Source: Hypsibius dujardini | Lineage: Eukaryota; Tardigrada; Eutardigrada; Parachela; Hypsibiidae | Assembly: GCA_001579985.1 (NCBI GenBank) | Contig: LRSR01013174.1 | Span: forward strand, 1 to 59,193 | Reading direction: 5' to 3' | DNA length: 59,193 nt | Shown: one piece after another, positions 49,542 through 59,193 of the stretch | Layout of the letters: every line of letters begins with the position of its first letter | How positions within the stretch are numbered: position 1 is the stretch's first letter | Notes under the pieces: generated by a model | What the model was told of the DNA's origin: nothing | The model's database searches: none | Seen by the model: only the letters and a program-made list of their open reading frames with translations | Translations under genes and position numbers: made by a program

Positions 49542-52179
49542 GGCTGTATTCGTGTCTGCCTTTGCGTCGGTCAATCTGCCTGTCTGTCTTCCTGTCTGCC
49601 TGATTCTGTGCCGTTGTTTCTCTGTCCGTTTTTTATTAGGGATGCATTCTTGTCTCCTGGAATGTCTGGCGCCTGAAATCTGTCATATTCCTTATCCTCT
49701 TTCCCCAACTATTTGTCTTTGAGTTTTCCAACTGATAGGCATCCTTATGCTCGTTGTATCGTTTGTTGAAGAAAACAATCACCAGGCCAGTTTATTCAGT
49801 ACTAGACTATACATATATATACATACATACATATGTATACATAGTATTACAGGCAACAGCAGATTTGAGAGTTACGATTTCCTTTTTCATTTTGAGTTAC
49901 GGGAACCAGCCGCCTGCAACCCCCTCCAAATTCCCATCCCGCACCGTGGCTTTGCCTGAAGAAGCTCGTTCCGCTTATTTCTACTGGCATCGCGCGATGG
50001 TCCAGACGCGTTACAGTTCGTACCTCTCCCTCGCGCTCGAACTCCACGCCACGGAAGACACCGTAGCGCGGGATCGTTGGCTGTCCGAGCCGGTCAGCTG
50101 CATCATCATCCCCATCAGCCTGTTCGCTGCCCCCGTGCCACTTCCCGCCCGGCTGAGTGTCTTCCACCGTGCCACCATCCACAGTCTGCTCCAGTGGAAT
50201 CAGTGCAAAATCATGGTCCGATTGGACGAGGCCGTTACTGCGGCTCATCTTGAGGCTTGTCTGGATCATCTCAGGCGGGAGTTTTCGAAGGATCTGCCGT
50301 ATGTGCCGAAGCGGCGTCATCTCAGTCCCACCATGCAGCCACTGTATTATAACCTGTGTCAGAGTGAATACTCCGGGTTCGAGGAGGATCTGGTGAAGTA
50401 CGACCAGTATGAGAAGGCTGTGGGAGCGGCTCTGGGGCACCTTCGTGTGACTCGGAAGCCGATTGCGTCTGCGGGGGATCCTGCAGGAACTATTGAAGAA
50501 GAAAAGGTACATGTGGTTTTGGAAAGTCTTGTAACTACTCGTGCAAAGTATTCTGGCTCTGTTAAGGGATCGAACCCATTTTCAGTATACTGGGCTCTTT
50601 TTGGCTCGAAAGCATTCGTTGACATTGGCTTATTGTGGCTTAACACGCCCCTTGTGATTATTTGGATCCGCACTAAACTAGAAGTTTCTAGATGTTAGGT
50701 GCATCTCCGTTTTTAGCATTCGTTTCGTTTCTCCGTTTGTGTGTCTTCGGCTTGTTTCTCTTGCTAGCCGATTCCTTTCGCGTCTTTTTAACAGTCTTTG
50801 TATGCACATCCAGCCATCACGTAGTCTAATGTTTACAATCAACGACAAGATTGAGTACATTGGAGGGTCCGGGGTATTGACAAAAGGGGCGGAGCAGGGG
50901 GTGGTCAGGTGGTTAAGTACACTGGAGGGTCCGGGGTATGGGTAAAAGGGGCGGAGCAGGGGGTGGTCAGGTGACTGATTGTTCGATTGTTTGAAATTCA
51001 CCCCTGTCCCGCCCCTTTTGCCTATTCCCTGGACTCTCCAGTGTACCCAATCTTGTCGTTGACAATTTTTGATTTCATCCTTCCCTTGTTGCAGTTTATC
51101 GTGGCCGTTTTGGGTTGTGGTCGTGGGCCGCTGGTGAGCAGCGTCCTCAAGGCAGCCGCGTCAATTCAGGCTAAAGTGAAGGTTTTCGCACTGGACAAGA
51201 ACCCGGAAACGCAGGCGATACTGAAGGAGAAGCTCGTCACGGTGTGGAAGGACGCCGAGGTGGAGCTGATTTACGCTGACATGCGGGGATGGAGGCCGGC
51301 CATTTTGTTGGACATCATCGTTAGTGAGCTGCTGGGAAGCTTTGCCGACGACGAGTGTAGCCCGGAGTGTCTGGAGGAACCGGAGAAGCTGCTAAAACCG
51401 GACGGAATCTCCATTCCGACTTCGTATTCAAACTATCTGGAGCCGGTCTCTTCCACGCGGATGTACCGAGAGCTCCGTGCACGCTCCTTCGATTCGCGCC
51501 AGCAGATGCGGGTCTTTGGATGGTATCGCACGCCTTGTCTCAAACTCGCTGCGGAGGAGAAGCGAGTGCTGACATTCTTCCAGGGACCTCCGGGAAAGGG
51601 TAATATTCTGCTTTTCAGCGCTGTTTTTAGTGTCAATGTATTTGAATACGCTTTTAAATGTCGATTGCTTTGTGTGTGACTCGAAATATAAAAATACATA
51701 TTTTATTTAACATGAGAGGCCACTTTTTTAGCCATGTGCTATGTCTTCAAAATTTAATTTAAAATTTAGACAAAATCAGCTGTTTCTGTGTTGAATTTTT
51801 CTCAGTCTTTGTGTTTTGTTGGTTTTACGTTGCAGACGTGAAAGTCACTTTACGCGAGACGTTGGTCGACTTTGTTGCGGTGACGGACGGTGTGCTTCAC
51901 GGGTTCGCCGGCTCCTTCACGGCTGATCTTTACGGCGGATTCACCCTCTCCACCGTGCAGGGCAAAGAAACGCCCGGACTCTTCTCCTGGGGTGTCATTT
52001 TCTTCCCGTTGCTCGAACCGGTCCGTGTGCTGGCGGGCGATCAAATTCAACTGGAATTCCGTCGCTGTGGCGATTTGTTCCGGATCTGGTATGAATGGCG
52101 GTTGCGCTCACCGCGCAGCTCACCCATGCACAACGTCGACGGGGACGCTCTCGAGTTCCCGTTATATTTTTCCGACTGA
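48719..52179 (+). CDS. PRMT5: Protein arginine methyltransferase 5
   Basis: Type II enzyme making symmetric dimethylarginine on histones, Sm proteins and Piwi proteins. Clear exons are 48719-49137, about 49870-50506, 51095-51599 and 51836-52179. The N-terminal TIM-barrel part is divergent (FQLEFGLFEDNPQSRLPTVL, KPIAWFHVPM, VARDRWLSEPVSCIIIPISL). YSGFEEDLVKYDQYEKAV keeps the Phe that steers symmetric methylation. The Rossmann core has VAVLGCGRGPLV and FALDKNPETQ. The double-E loop is DIIVSELLGSFADDECSPEC. The barrel ends GVLHGFAGSFTADLYGGFTL and TPGLFSWGVIFFPL. The exon 1 donor is phase 2 (CCGAT, then GTAAGA), and I could not find a fully convincing matching acceptor for exon 2. A tiny exon may be missing. 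The hairpin element at 50836 is in intron 2. Confidence 0.92.
49508..49625. repeat. TCTG microsatellite in a PRMT5 intron
   Basis: (TCTG)n followed by TGCC/TGTC-rich sequence between exons 1 and 2. Confidence 0.85.
50836..51064. mobile_element. GC-rich hairpin element, copy 2, with a duplicated left arm
   Basis: Same family as 10695-10855 (CAATCAACGACAAGATTGAG ends). The inner left arm segment GGAGGGTCCGGGGTAT... GGGGTGGTCAGG occurs twice (about 50866-50917 and 50925-50975), while the right arm is single. Confidence 0.85.
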
Positions 52180-52294
52180 ATTTTTGCTTTACAGTTTTTT
52201 ACTTCTTTTATTCCACTGCATTTTTCGGCCAATTTTTTTCTGACTTTTTTGTAATTCGTTGGCGGGTTTAGCCGGCAGTTAATACGCCTGGTTG

Positions 52295-52400
52295 GACTGT
52301 TAGAGGCGTCTTAAATGTCGAGCAGATAAGACGCCTATCTCATAGGGAAAAGGCCTCTTATCTGCCTGGCATTTAAGATGCCCCTCATTAATTGCAGACA
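52295..52400. repeat. Imperfect palindrome
   Basis: GAGGCGTCTTAAATGTCGAG and CAGATAAGACGCCT on the left mirror AGGCCTCTTATCTGCC and TGGCATTTAAGATGCCCCTC on the right. Arms are about 36 bp with a short loop (ATCTCATAGGGAAA). Confidence 0.8.
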
Positions 52401-52650
52401 GCTTATTTGACGGGCAGTTAAAACACGTCGAAAAAATCCCCATTAATTTGGAAGATAATAATTTTTACTCATTGGTATCCAGTAACAGTTTCGCTGTAGT
52501 GTCTCCCAAACGAAGAGGTTCTTTTTTATACCATTCCAAAAATTGCGCCTTAGAGGAGGGCGAAACTTCACTCTATCGATTTCCTTCTGATGAGCGATGG
52601 TGCGATTGCAGGTGAACGCAAAATTCTCTCCTTCATTTAGCAAAAATACT

Positions 52651-52951
52651 ATATTGGCTCGATAGATAGCGACAGTACATGGGTCACGTGACTTAATGGT
52701 TGCAGGTCACGTGACTTAATGGTTGCAGGTCAAGTGACTTAATGGTTGCAGGTCAAGTGACTTAATGGTTGCAGGTCACGTGACTTAATGGTTGCAGGTC
52801 ACGTGACGTAATGGTTGCCCGCTGTACACGTAAAGTATGTGTACGACTGTATAGTATGCGAGGTACAGGCAGGGCACACGCTAGCAAGTAGGGGGCGGGG
52901 CCAATTTAACCTTATACAGCTCGTGCTCTGTCGCTATCTATCGAGGCAATA
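52651..52951. mobile_element. Element with 24-bp inverted ends and an internal CACGTG minisatellite
   Basis: Ends TATTGNCTCGATAGATAGCG then ACAG in inverted orientation. Inside, at 52682-52819, lie six copies of a 23-bp unit GGTCACGTGACTTAATGGTT then GCA. Four of the copies keep the E-box-like CACGTG and two read CAAGTG. The rest of the interior has no coding frame. Confidence 0.85.
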
Positions 52952-53513
52952 GAGTAAATCTTTCTGTCGGTTTAATCTATTAGACCATGCATTACTGAAT
53001 CCTATTTTTGTTCGTTTCTTGCCGGATTTTTTCCACTAGCAAGTAAATATTAATGTGAAGCTTGTTGTAAATTTGTACAGAACAGTTACATCTAATCGAG
53101 ATACGATCAAGTGGTTAGAAAACTCTGTTATGAAATTATGTTAATATATGGTGATGACTAAAGGCAGTTCGACGGGTTGACGCCGAGATTGTTGCGCTTT
53201 TCGAGCTTTTCTTCTTGACTAGACGAGGCAGCCCACAGCGCTGAATTTCGAGGGTTACAATTCTCAACACTCATCAACGAAGTTCAAAATTGAGTAGATT
53301 GTACGGAATTCAACTAATAAAATTGTTTTCTATTAAATACGCCAAGAAAAGCAACGTGACCTGGTGATGTCACATGGCTTTTTTTGAGAAAACTAAAAAG
53401 ATTTTAAGTTTCCAAATTGACCGGAAGTCTGTAATTAGAAATAAATGCATAAAAAACTTCATCACCAACAGAGTTTTGTACACGAGGCAACTCTGTAAAC
53501 GGAATAATATAGT

Positions 53514-54842
53514 CTACGCCTGTCGCCGACCTCCTGCTATGCGATACAATGTTCCCGGCAGGTAGAACCGTCCTCGAATAACAGCAGCCGGTGGACGAAG
53601 TGCTGGGCCTGCTTTATTTTCGAATGGTGATGCCGCCATCATCGGTGACATCGAGGGAGGTGACTTCCGTTCGGCCTTACTTGAGGCCTTCTCCGTTGCG
53701 ACTGCGGTGGAAGAAACGACAGCCTCCGGTTCAGCCAACGATGCAGTAGAAGTTGTAGATTGTTCGGCTGTCGTGGTGGTTGAGGCTACGTTAATTCCGG
53801 CTGCTTCTGATTCCGTGGTCTTAGTACGGATTTTCTGTTCGGTTGGTGGTTCGGTAGAAGCATCTGTGGTCAGAGCGGTGGTTGATTCAACCGTCACTTC
53901 ACTAGTGAGCTCGGTTGTCGAGGCAGAAGTCATCGTCGTAGGATTAATCTTCGTTCTTGATTTTTTTTTTGTCGGCAACAATCCTGAAGCGGCGATGGCG
54001 ACCCGCGTGGGTCCTCGTAGAGGTTCCAACCGTCTTCGGTCACATTCGTCCAGTCGATGACCGTCATCCGGATCGGCGGACGAGCAAGCCTGGATCGTCC
54101 TGTGTGTGGGCAAATACTGCTTCGTAGGAGACAAAATACATCGAAGGAGCCCAGGCTCTCTAGGACCCCAGGCTCTCTAGGACCCCAGGCTCTCTAGGGT
54201 TATGTTGTTGGAAGAAATATTTGACTTACGTGTCGAAGAACCCTGAGTCTGGACAGATTAGTGGTTCAGCTCTCCACTAAAATGCACATTAAAAATGAAC
54301 AATTCCCCCGGCTCGGAGAACAGAAGAAGACTTTGGTAGTTATTTTATTACGTCAGTGCATTTGATGAATTGGGTGCAATTGCCTGGGTGCATGAAATTC
54401 CCCTCCGCGAATGCTCCATTAGTGCCGTTGCACAAATCGGCTGTAATATATTTCCCCATTACCTTCAGGCTCTTCTCGAGAATGGTACCGTAACGTTATT
54501 TAAGTCGGGCTCTCACAGCAGTTCAAGTTCGATCCAATCCACATGCGGCCATCCTCGTCTCGGACCAGATCATCGCCGCGACGCAGCGCATCCAGGCAAG
54601 GTGTCGGCTTATTACCCGGCACTACTTTCGTAGCTGAACGCAGCAGTGATTTGGATAAAAAATGGAAAGTGTTAGAATGATGAAAAAAGTCACATGAAAA
54701 TAAGTTTTCCGTTGCGGTGCAAATTATGATCACCTGAGTCAGCAGTCTCCGATGCTCCTTCCGGGATTGCAGCCTGAGACGTTGATAAGAGGGCGCACAA
54801 CAGTAACACCTCAAAACACAACTTGATCCGTAATAGTTTCAT
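53514..54842 (-). CDS. Secreted CBM14-like (peritrophin-type) protein with Ser/Thr-rich tail, paralogue C
   Basis: Five exons join in phase to about 315 aa: 54842-54734, 54633-54517, 54440-54352, 54276-54230, 54099-53514. A strong signal peptide (FEVLLLCALLSTSQA) is followed by a two-Cys segment (PCLDALRRGDDLV, WIGSNLNC). A six-Cys chitin-binding-type module is split over three exons: DLCNGTNGAFAEGNFMHPGN with CTQFIKC, then WRAEPLICPDSGFFDT, then TIQACSSADP...DEC. A long Ser/Thr-rich, mucin-like stretch (STTELTSEVTVESTTALTTD) follows. The end FYLPGTLYRIAGGRRQA resembles that of the next gene. Chitin or mucus-matrix binding is inferred from the module. The family name is otherwise unknown. Confidence 0.75.
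54130..54200. repeat. 18-bp tandem repeat in an intron of paralogue C
   Basis: Three copies of CCCAGGCTCTCTAGGACC-type sequence. Confidence 0.85.
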
Positions 54843-55480
54843 CTTACTTCAACAGCAAATCTATATGGTGTCCGCTGTCATCTAATCAGACCAGTTATTC
54901 TGACGGAACCGAAGCAGACTTCCGTTCCGTTCCGTTCCGTTCAGACGATCCCTCAAAAAAGGGTTTTGTCTGCTTTCGAATAAATCCAAACACAGACTGA
55001 TATACAATAGCACTAACAGGGAATGTTAAAGGAAACACAGTGTAGCAGTGAAAAAAAAGTTCGACTGGAGTTTTCGCCCTGTGCCGTGTTCTTTTCCGGT
55101 GCGGTTAACCCTTGGCACGGACGTGTGCTCGGCAAATCGTCACTTCCGGTGACGCGATGGCGGGGCGCCACTGTATGTTAATTACTCGTAATAAACACGA
55201 AATTCATCACGAAAGCGTTTCCTCTTTTCTTTCACGCCTTGCTTCCAGAGTAAGTGAAGTGTTGATCGAGGTCACGGAGACGGTGGTACATGCTCCCCTT
55301 CGTGCATTGAAGCATGGCGATAAGAATGGCTAAATGACATCGCGATACACGGATACTAGCATGGTTGATAAAACCTTTTGTTTTCTGAAATGAACAGATG
55401 TGTCTGTCAACATGCACTGCGTCTTTCTTTACTGTATACATGACTTAGAAATAAATAATCTGAATTCACGCGGTTGCAGT
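54843..55480. other. Non-coding stretch between the two CBM14-type genes
   Basis: No gene supported. A TTCCG repeat (TTCCGTTCCGTTCCGTTC near 54922) is present. It is presumed to hold the promoter of paralogue C. Confidence 0.55.
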
Positions 55481-56877
55481 CTACGTTATCGACGTAGCAT
55501 CCCTGGGTGATCGTTTTGGTATGCGATACAAGGTCCCGGGAATGTAATAACGACTGTATTCGATCTTTGTTTCCGGATCTTTCTTTGACTTCTGTGCCGC
55601 CTCCTGCTGCTTTGCCGCCGTCACCGATCCCGGGGTGGTTGGTGAAGCTAGTTGGTTGGTGGTTGGTGTTGAAGCTAGAAGAGTACCAGTGATGCAGTCA
55701 GACACGGACACAACATAAACGCTAGCAGCCAATGCTTCGTACGTGTGTCACTTCCAGTCTCCCCCGTCTCCAGGGAGCTTCCGTCCGTGGGTGAGCTCTC
55801 GGAACCATCAGTGTCCACGACAACAGAGATGGAACCCTCCGTAACATTCGACTATACGATAGAGAAAGGAAGGTTCGTTTACGCCGCTGTCTGCGAGATG
55901 CTGTCTCAATTGCATGGTTCGTGGAGCTGTTCCTTACCGTCACAGAAGCAGACGGGGTTGTTACCGGCGGCCACGGAGAAGTTGGACGTCTTGTACACTG
56001 CGCTTTTCTCGTCTCCGCATCGGGGCCGGCGAGCGTGCATGATTGTAATTCCCTGTACATTCGTGAGGCCAAATGCATTTTAGCACCAAGGATCAACATG
56101 TACCTCGTAATAGAAGGTTGGTTGGGAGGAATTCGCATCCTCGGTCCAGGGTCGAGACGCGGAACAGGACAGAAACCTACGTGTCAAAGTATTCCGATCC
56201 GTTACAGCGAAAAGCGACGGCCTTCCACTAAAACATAACTGCTTAATATGAAGCTCCTTCATAAATCTGCTGATATAACAAGTGAACAAGACAGCACAAC
56301 CGACCCGGCAAGGCTAAACGCCAAGCTTAGAGGCACCTTCGCTCTTACATTGTCGCATTGTATATAGTCGCGACAGTCATCGGGATGGGAGAAATTGCCG
56401 TTCGGAGCTCGTCCATTTGGCCCAATGCAGAGGTCGGCTGTATAACGTTAAAAATTGTGAAATTATAAAATGAAGTTCTGTTTCCCATTCTCGGTTGCCT
56501 ACGGCAGTTGTTTCCAATGCTTCTCCCTCCAGATTCCGTCCTTTCCATATAACCATGGCGAAGAGTGTCCAAGCAAGGTCTTTCCTCGAGAACTAAAAGA
56601 CCCGTCGACAAGGTTATCAAGAAAAAAATTGTCGAAATCCAAAATTTAATTTTAATTTTATAAAATTCATGGTAGGAAATCTTGACTTACAGAAGAAACT
56701 GATTGGTTTGATAAGAAAGTGAAAAGTCAATCAAAAAGTACACAGCAAAGGGAACGTACTTGTAGGGGACCCTGCTGAAGTCGAACTCTCATCGGTATCG
56801 CTCCCATCTAACTCCTCACTCTGCCCGACGGCAAAACAGAAGAGAGCAATGAAAAGGATCGTTCTAACAAATTCCAT
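55481..56877 (-). CDS. Secreted CBM14-like protein, paralogue B (3' end unresolved)
   Basis: Exons 56877-56760, 56592-56503, 56437-56349, 56227-56181 and from 56052 join in phase. They give the same order as paralogue C: signal peptide (MEFVRTILFIALFCFAVGQS), two-Cys segment (RPCLDTLRHG, SIGNNC), and the six-Cys module (DLCIGPNGRAPNGNFSHPDD with CRDYIQC; WKAVAFRCNGSEYFDT; LQSCTLAGPDAETRKAQC). Exons 3 and 4 have exactly the same lengths (89 and 47 bases) and phases as in C. The last part is a separate frame ending at 55481 with RYYIPGTLYRIPKRSPRD, homologous to the end of C. The junction into it could not be fixed (donors at 55937 are phase 0, good acceptors near it are phase 1 or 2). Confidence 0.65.
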
Positions 56878-57643
56878 CCCAAAAGAACTGAAGCTACAAC
56901 TCAGAAAAATTATACACTGCTTCCTGCGCTTTCGCCAAAAAAAATGCGAGAAGCGATAATCGAAATTTGATGTGAAACAGGAGAATTTCAAAACCAGCAA
57001 GCAACTCAACGCTCGATAGCGGACTGGACTTTGGTTTTTTATCTTGATGCGTGTAAACGCGCCATCTCTTCCGAAGTTGTACCCTATCAAACATAAAAGC
57101 TGGATTGCGCTATCCTAATTCGTCGGTAATTGCAAACCTCTACGAATAATGAAATATTTAAATACTGACAAATTTATACATATATATAGCACGCCCCATT
57201 TACTTTGTCCCAACTTTTCAAAAAATTAATTTCATTCAGAAGGAAAGACATTCTTGGTAAAAAGGTATTTTCTATCTGACAGCCAGACATCTCAATTATG
57301 CTTTTCACTCGTTTTGGCCAAACGTTGAAGATGTTTCGACAGGTGTCCCAGACCAAACTTCTTCCACTCCCGTTTTGCGATCACTACCAGTTCGGCCATA
57401 TTCTTCGCCTTGTGCCTGTACTGTATATTGCATATACACATACTGACACAAAAATAGTGGTGGGGTCCCCCTTAATCAGACTGCAAAAATCCTATGCGGG
57501 GTATGCGAGTACATCGTTGATACATTTTTTTTCGTCTTAACTTCCTTGAGCAAAAGGCGCAAGAGTAAATATTCAAATTATTATACCGAGCACAATCGGA
57601 AATACATTGCATGTATAACCGTCACAGTCTCTCAAAACGTTTT
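56878..57643. other. Non-coding stretch between paralogue B and the trefoil gene
   Basis: No gene supported. It presumably holds the promoter of paralogue B. Confidence 0.55.
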
Positions 57644-58654
57644 TCAATCTGCCAAGGCCTGTGTAGCACCAGTGAATTCATAATAGTACCTCGAAGTGCA
57701 TAAGGCACCTGGAAGTGCGGGATCTCTGGTGGTTTCAAAGAGGCCACAAAATTCACCATGGGATTCCTCCTTGGTTCGCGTCGGATTCTTCAGGCGCCGC
57801 GCCCGGGTCGTGCTACTGGGAATGGTCGCCCGGGTCGTGCTACTGGGAATGGTCGCATTGATGGCGTAATAACACCGCGAGGACGTTCCCTTCTGATCGA
57901 AGCAGCAGCCCATCTTCTTACACTTGGACTTACTCTGACCCCTTCGTCCGCAGGTCACACGGTTGATCGGATCGACGGCCTGGCATTGCGGTTGCTGGTC
58001 AATTTCGACCAGAATGCGCCGCCTCGTTCGCTTCGTCTTCCCGGCTGTCGTGATCGGCTCAGCCGTCTCACCTGCCAACGTCACCGCGGGACTCGTTGCC
58101 GCGGGGGTGGGTGGTGGTACGACCGAGCGGTTCGTAGCACCTAAACCAGCCGTCCTCCTTAGCAGCATCCCTTATCCGTGCATTCGTGGTCAGTCGCAGT
58201 CAGTCGCAGTCAGTCAAGCCTGCCCCGTGACCGCAGTCCGCAACATCCGCGTCCGGCGGATTCACCACGCAATGGGCAGGTGAACTGTGAGTCGTGTGGT
58301 GATCGTCTAGAACGTGAAGCTCTTGCTGCTGCTGGGCACTACTGGCTGCTGGTTGCGTGTATCGCAAGAGGCGGGAAGAGAAAATGTGCGACCTCTTGTG
58401 AGTGCAGTTTCTCATGGTACCAGGCAAACGCTATGGGTTGAATCGGTACATGGGTTGAATCGGTGGGGTGCACAAGTGTAAATTGAATGAGTGTTGTTTA
58501 CAATTTACACTTGTGGCGCCCTCCGCCACCCCACCGATTCAACCCATAGCGTTTGCCTGGTATATATTTTCAGCAAGGAATTTCGAGGAAATTGATCACG
58601 TCACTTACATTTGGAGAAAAGGATGGTAATGGCAAACAGGAGATGAATTATCAT
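57644..58654 (-). CDS. Secreted trefoil (P-domain) protein, first domain disrupted
   Basis: Exon 1 (58654-58609) gives a signal peptide MIIHLLFAITILFSK and ends in phase 1. Exon 2 starting at 58348 continues SASSAQQQQELH and enters a trefoil domain, CVVNPPDADVADCGHGAGLT. Here two extra copies of a 10-bp unit (TGCGACTGAC) shift the frame and bring an in-frame TGA. The next trefoil motif HECTDKGCC is in another frame, and GWFRCYEP is again in the first frame. A second, intact trefoil domain follows at about 58000-57875 (CQAVDPINRVTCGRRGQS, CKKMGCCFDQKG, SRCYYA), with a duplicated ATIPSSTTR linker and a last part ending TGATQALAD. It may be a pseudogene, an allele with repeat expansion, or have splicing I could not resolve. 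Confidence 0.55.
57802..57855. repeat. 27-bp tandem duplication inside the trefoil gene
   Basis: Two copies of CGCCCGGGTCGTGCTACTGG GAATGGT. In frame it duplicates ATIPSSTTR in the linker after the second trefoil domain. Confidence 0.9.
58418..58562. mobile_element. Hairpin MITE-like element in trefoil gene intron 1
   Basis: Arms TACCAGGCAAACGCTATGGG then TTGAATCGGTGGGGTG and CACAAGTGTAAATTG, mirrored on the right. The left arm carries a partial duplication (CATGGGTTGAATCGGT), and TA dinucleotides lie at both ends. Confidence 0.85.
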
Positions 58655-59193
58655 TTCCCTGCTACTTTCGATTGTCGTGAAATGCGCTGAATAAAACATT
58701 TCACCGAGCGAATTTGTATAGAAATCAAGACTGGAATCTTTTTTTTAAACATTGACAGAATTGTGAAAATGTTCACTGGACGGTGCAATGGTAATTGCTC
58801 CGACAGACGGATAGGTCCGCCCTGGGTGCCAGCCAAGAGAGAGTTCTGTTTTGTTGGAAAACAGTTTGAACGACCCGATGCAGATCTTATTTCAGATCGC
58901 AATCGTCCAGCATGCCATTTCCATAACGGAAAGAGATTAACACGGTAATTAAACGTATTATTTTTTAATCGCACTTTACAACAGATAACGCAAATATCCC
59001 AATGTATAATCAATATACTACAGTACAACAAATACACAGCCAATGTTGGGATTATTTTGTGTGTAATACAAGATTGCCTCTTCTATTTGGTAAAAAGCAA
59101 CGTACATTTTGAAATGATAAATATGAGAGCAATTGATGGAACATGGGGAACCGAGATTTGTAATCAGCGGCGACGGTAATCACCTACGCCACG
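58655..59193. other. Non-coding end of the window
   Basis: Upstream of the trefoil gene on its strand, so probably its promoter region. No gene supported. Confidence 0.55.

Larger units (their letters stand above)
52180..53513. other. Non-coding region after PRMT5
   Basis: Holds an imperfect palindrome (52295-52400) and a terminal-inverted-repeat element with an internal minisatellite (52651-52951). The rest shows no gene. Confidence 0.6.

Noticed and set aside
54361-54633. Plus-strand frame opposite paralogue C
   Set aside because: Antisense to the CBM14-type exons, which have matching phases and a paralogue.

Overview
This is nuclear DNA of an animal. The genes are split by short GT-AG introns (mostly about 50-400 bases), and the products are metazoan: a kainate-type glutamate receptor, an anoctamin, Mediator MED31, geminin, ORC2, NELF-C/D, Maelstrom, PRMT5, an ARMC3-like ciliary protein, intron-bearing core histones, and secreted trefoil and chitin-binding (CBM14-like) proteins. 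Maelstrom, NELF and CBM14-type domains together suggest a small-genome invertebrate, probably a protostome. I cannot place it further from sequence alone. All coding models below were built by hand: reading frames were joined at GT/AG sites whose phases agree and whose joined protein matches the family. Unresolved junctions are stated.

Layout. 1-2065: non-coding, AT-rich, with simple repeats. 2066-7509 (+): kainate receptor, 14 exons. 8093-15566: first histone group, H3(-)/H4(+) divergent pair, H1(+), H2A(-)/H2B(+) divergent pair. 16091-16486 (+): MED31. 17438-20640 (+): ANO10-like protein. 21770-23442 (-): geminin. 23866-26247 (-): unrecognised coiled-coil protein. 26519-29363 (+): NELF-C/D. 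30362-35314 (+): ARMC3-like protein. 36453-39308 (-): ORC2. 40167-42720 (+): Maelstrom. 43102-48060: second histone group, H2A(-)/H2B(+) then H3(-)/H4(+). 48719-52179 (+): PRMT5. 53514-58654 (-): two paralogous secreted CBM14-type proteins and, upstream of them, a trefoil-domain protein whose first domain is disrupted.

Themes. Several genes serve chromatin and the cell cycle: histones, ORC2 (origin recognition), geminin (licensing inhibitor), NELF-C/D and MED31 (Pol II control), PRMT5 (arginine methylation of histones, Sm and Piwi proteins) and Maelstrom (piRNA pathway). The histones are unusual: every copy has an intron, I see no canonical 3' stem-loop, both H2A genes end in an H2A.X-type SQEV tail, and both H4 genes end GFGL instead of GFGG.

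The non-coding part is full of structure. There are about eleven inverted-repeat (MITE or foldback-like) elements in at least nine families, a dispersed repeat of three copies, TGTC/GACA microsatellites in many introns, and several minisatellites. The most interesting are two tandem arrays that start inside an exon and copy its 5' splice site: a 60-bp unit in the receptor and a 63-bp unit in the coiled-coil gene. In the second case the copied donors lie exactly in frame.
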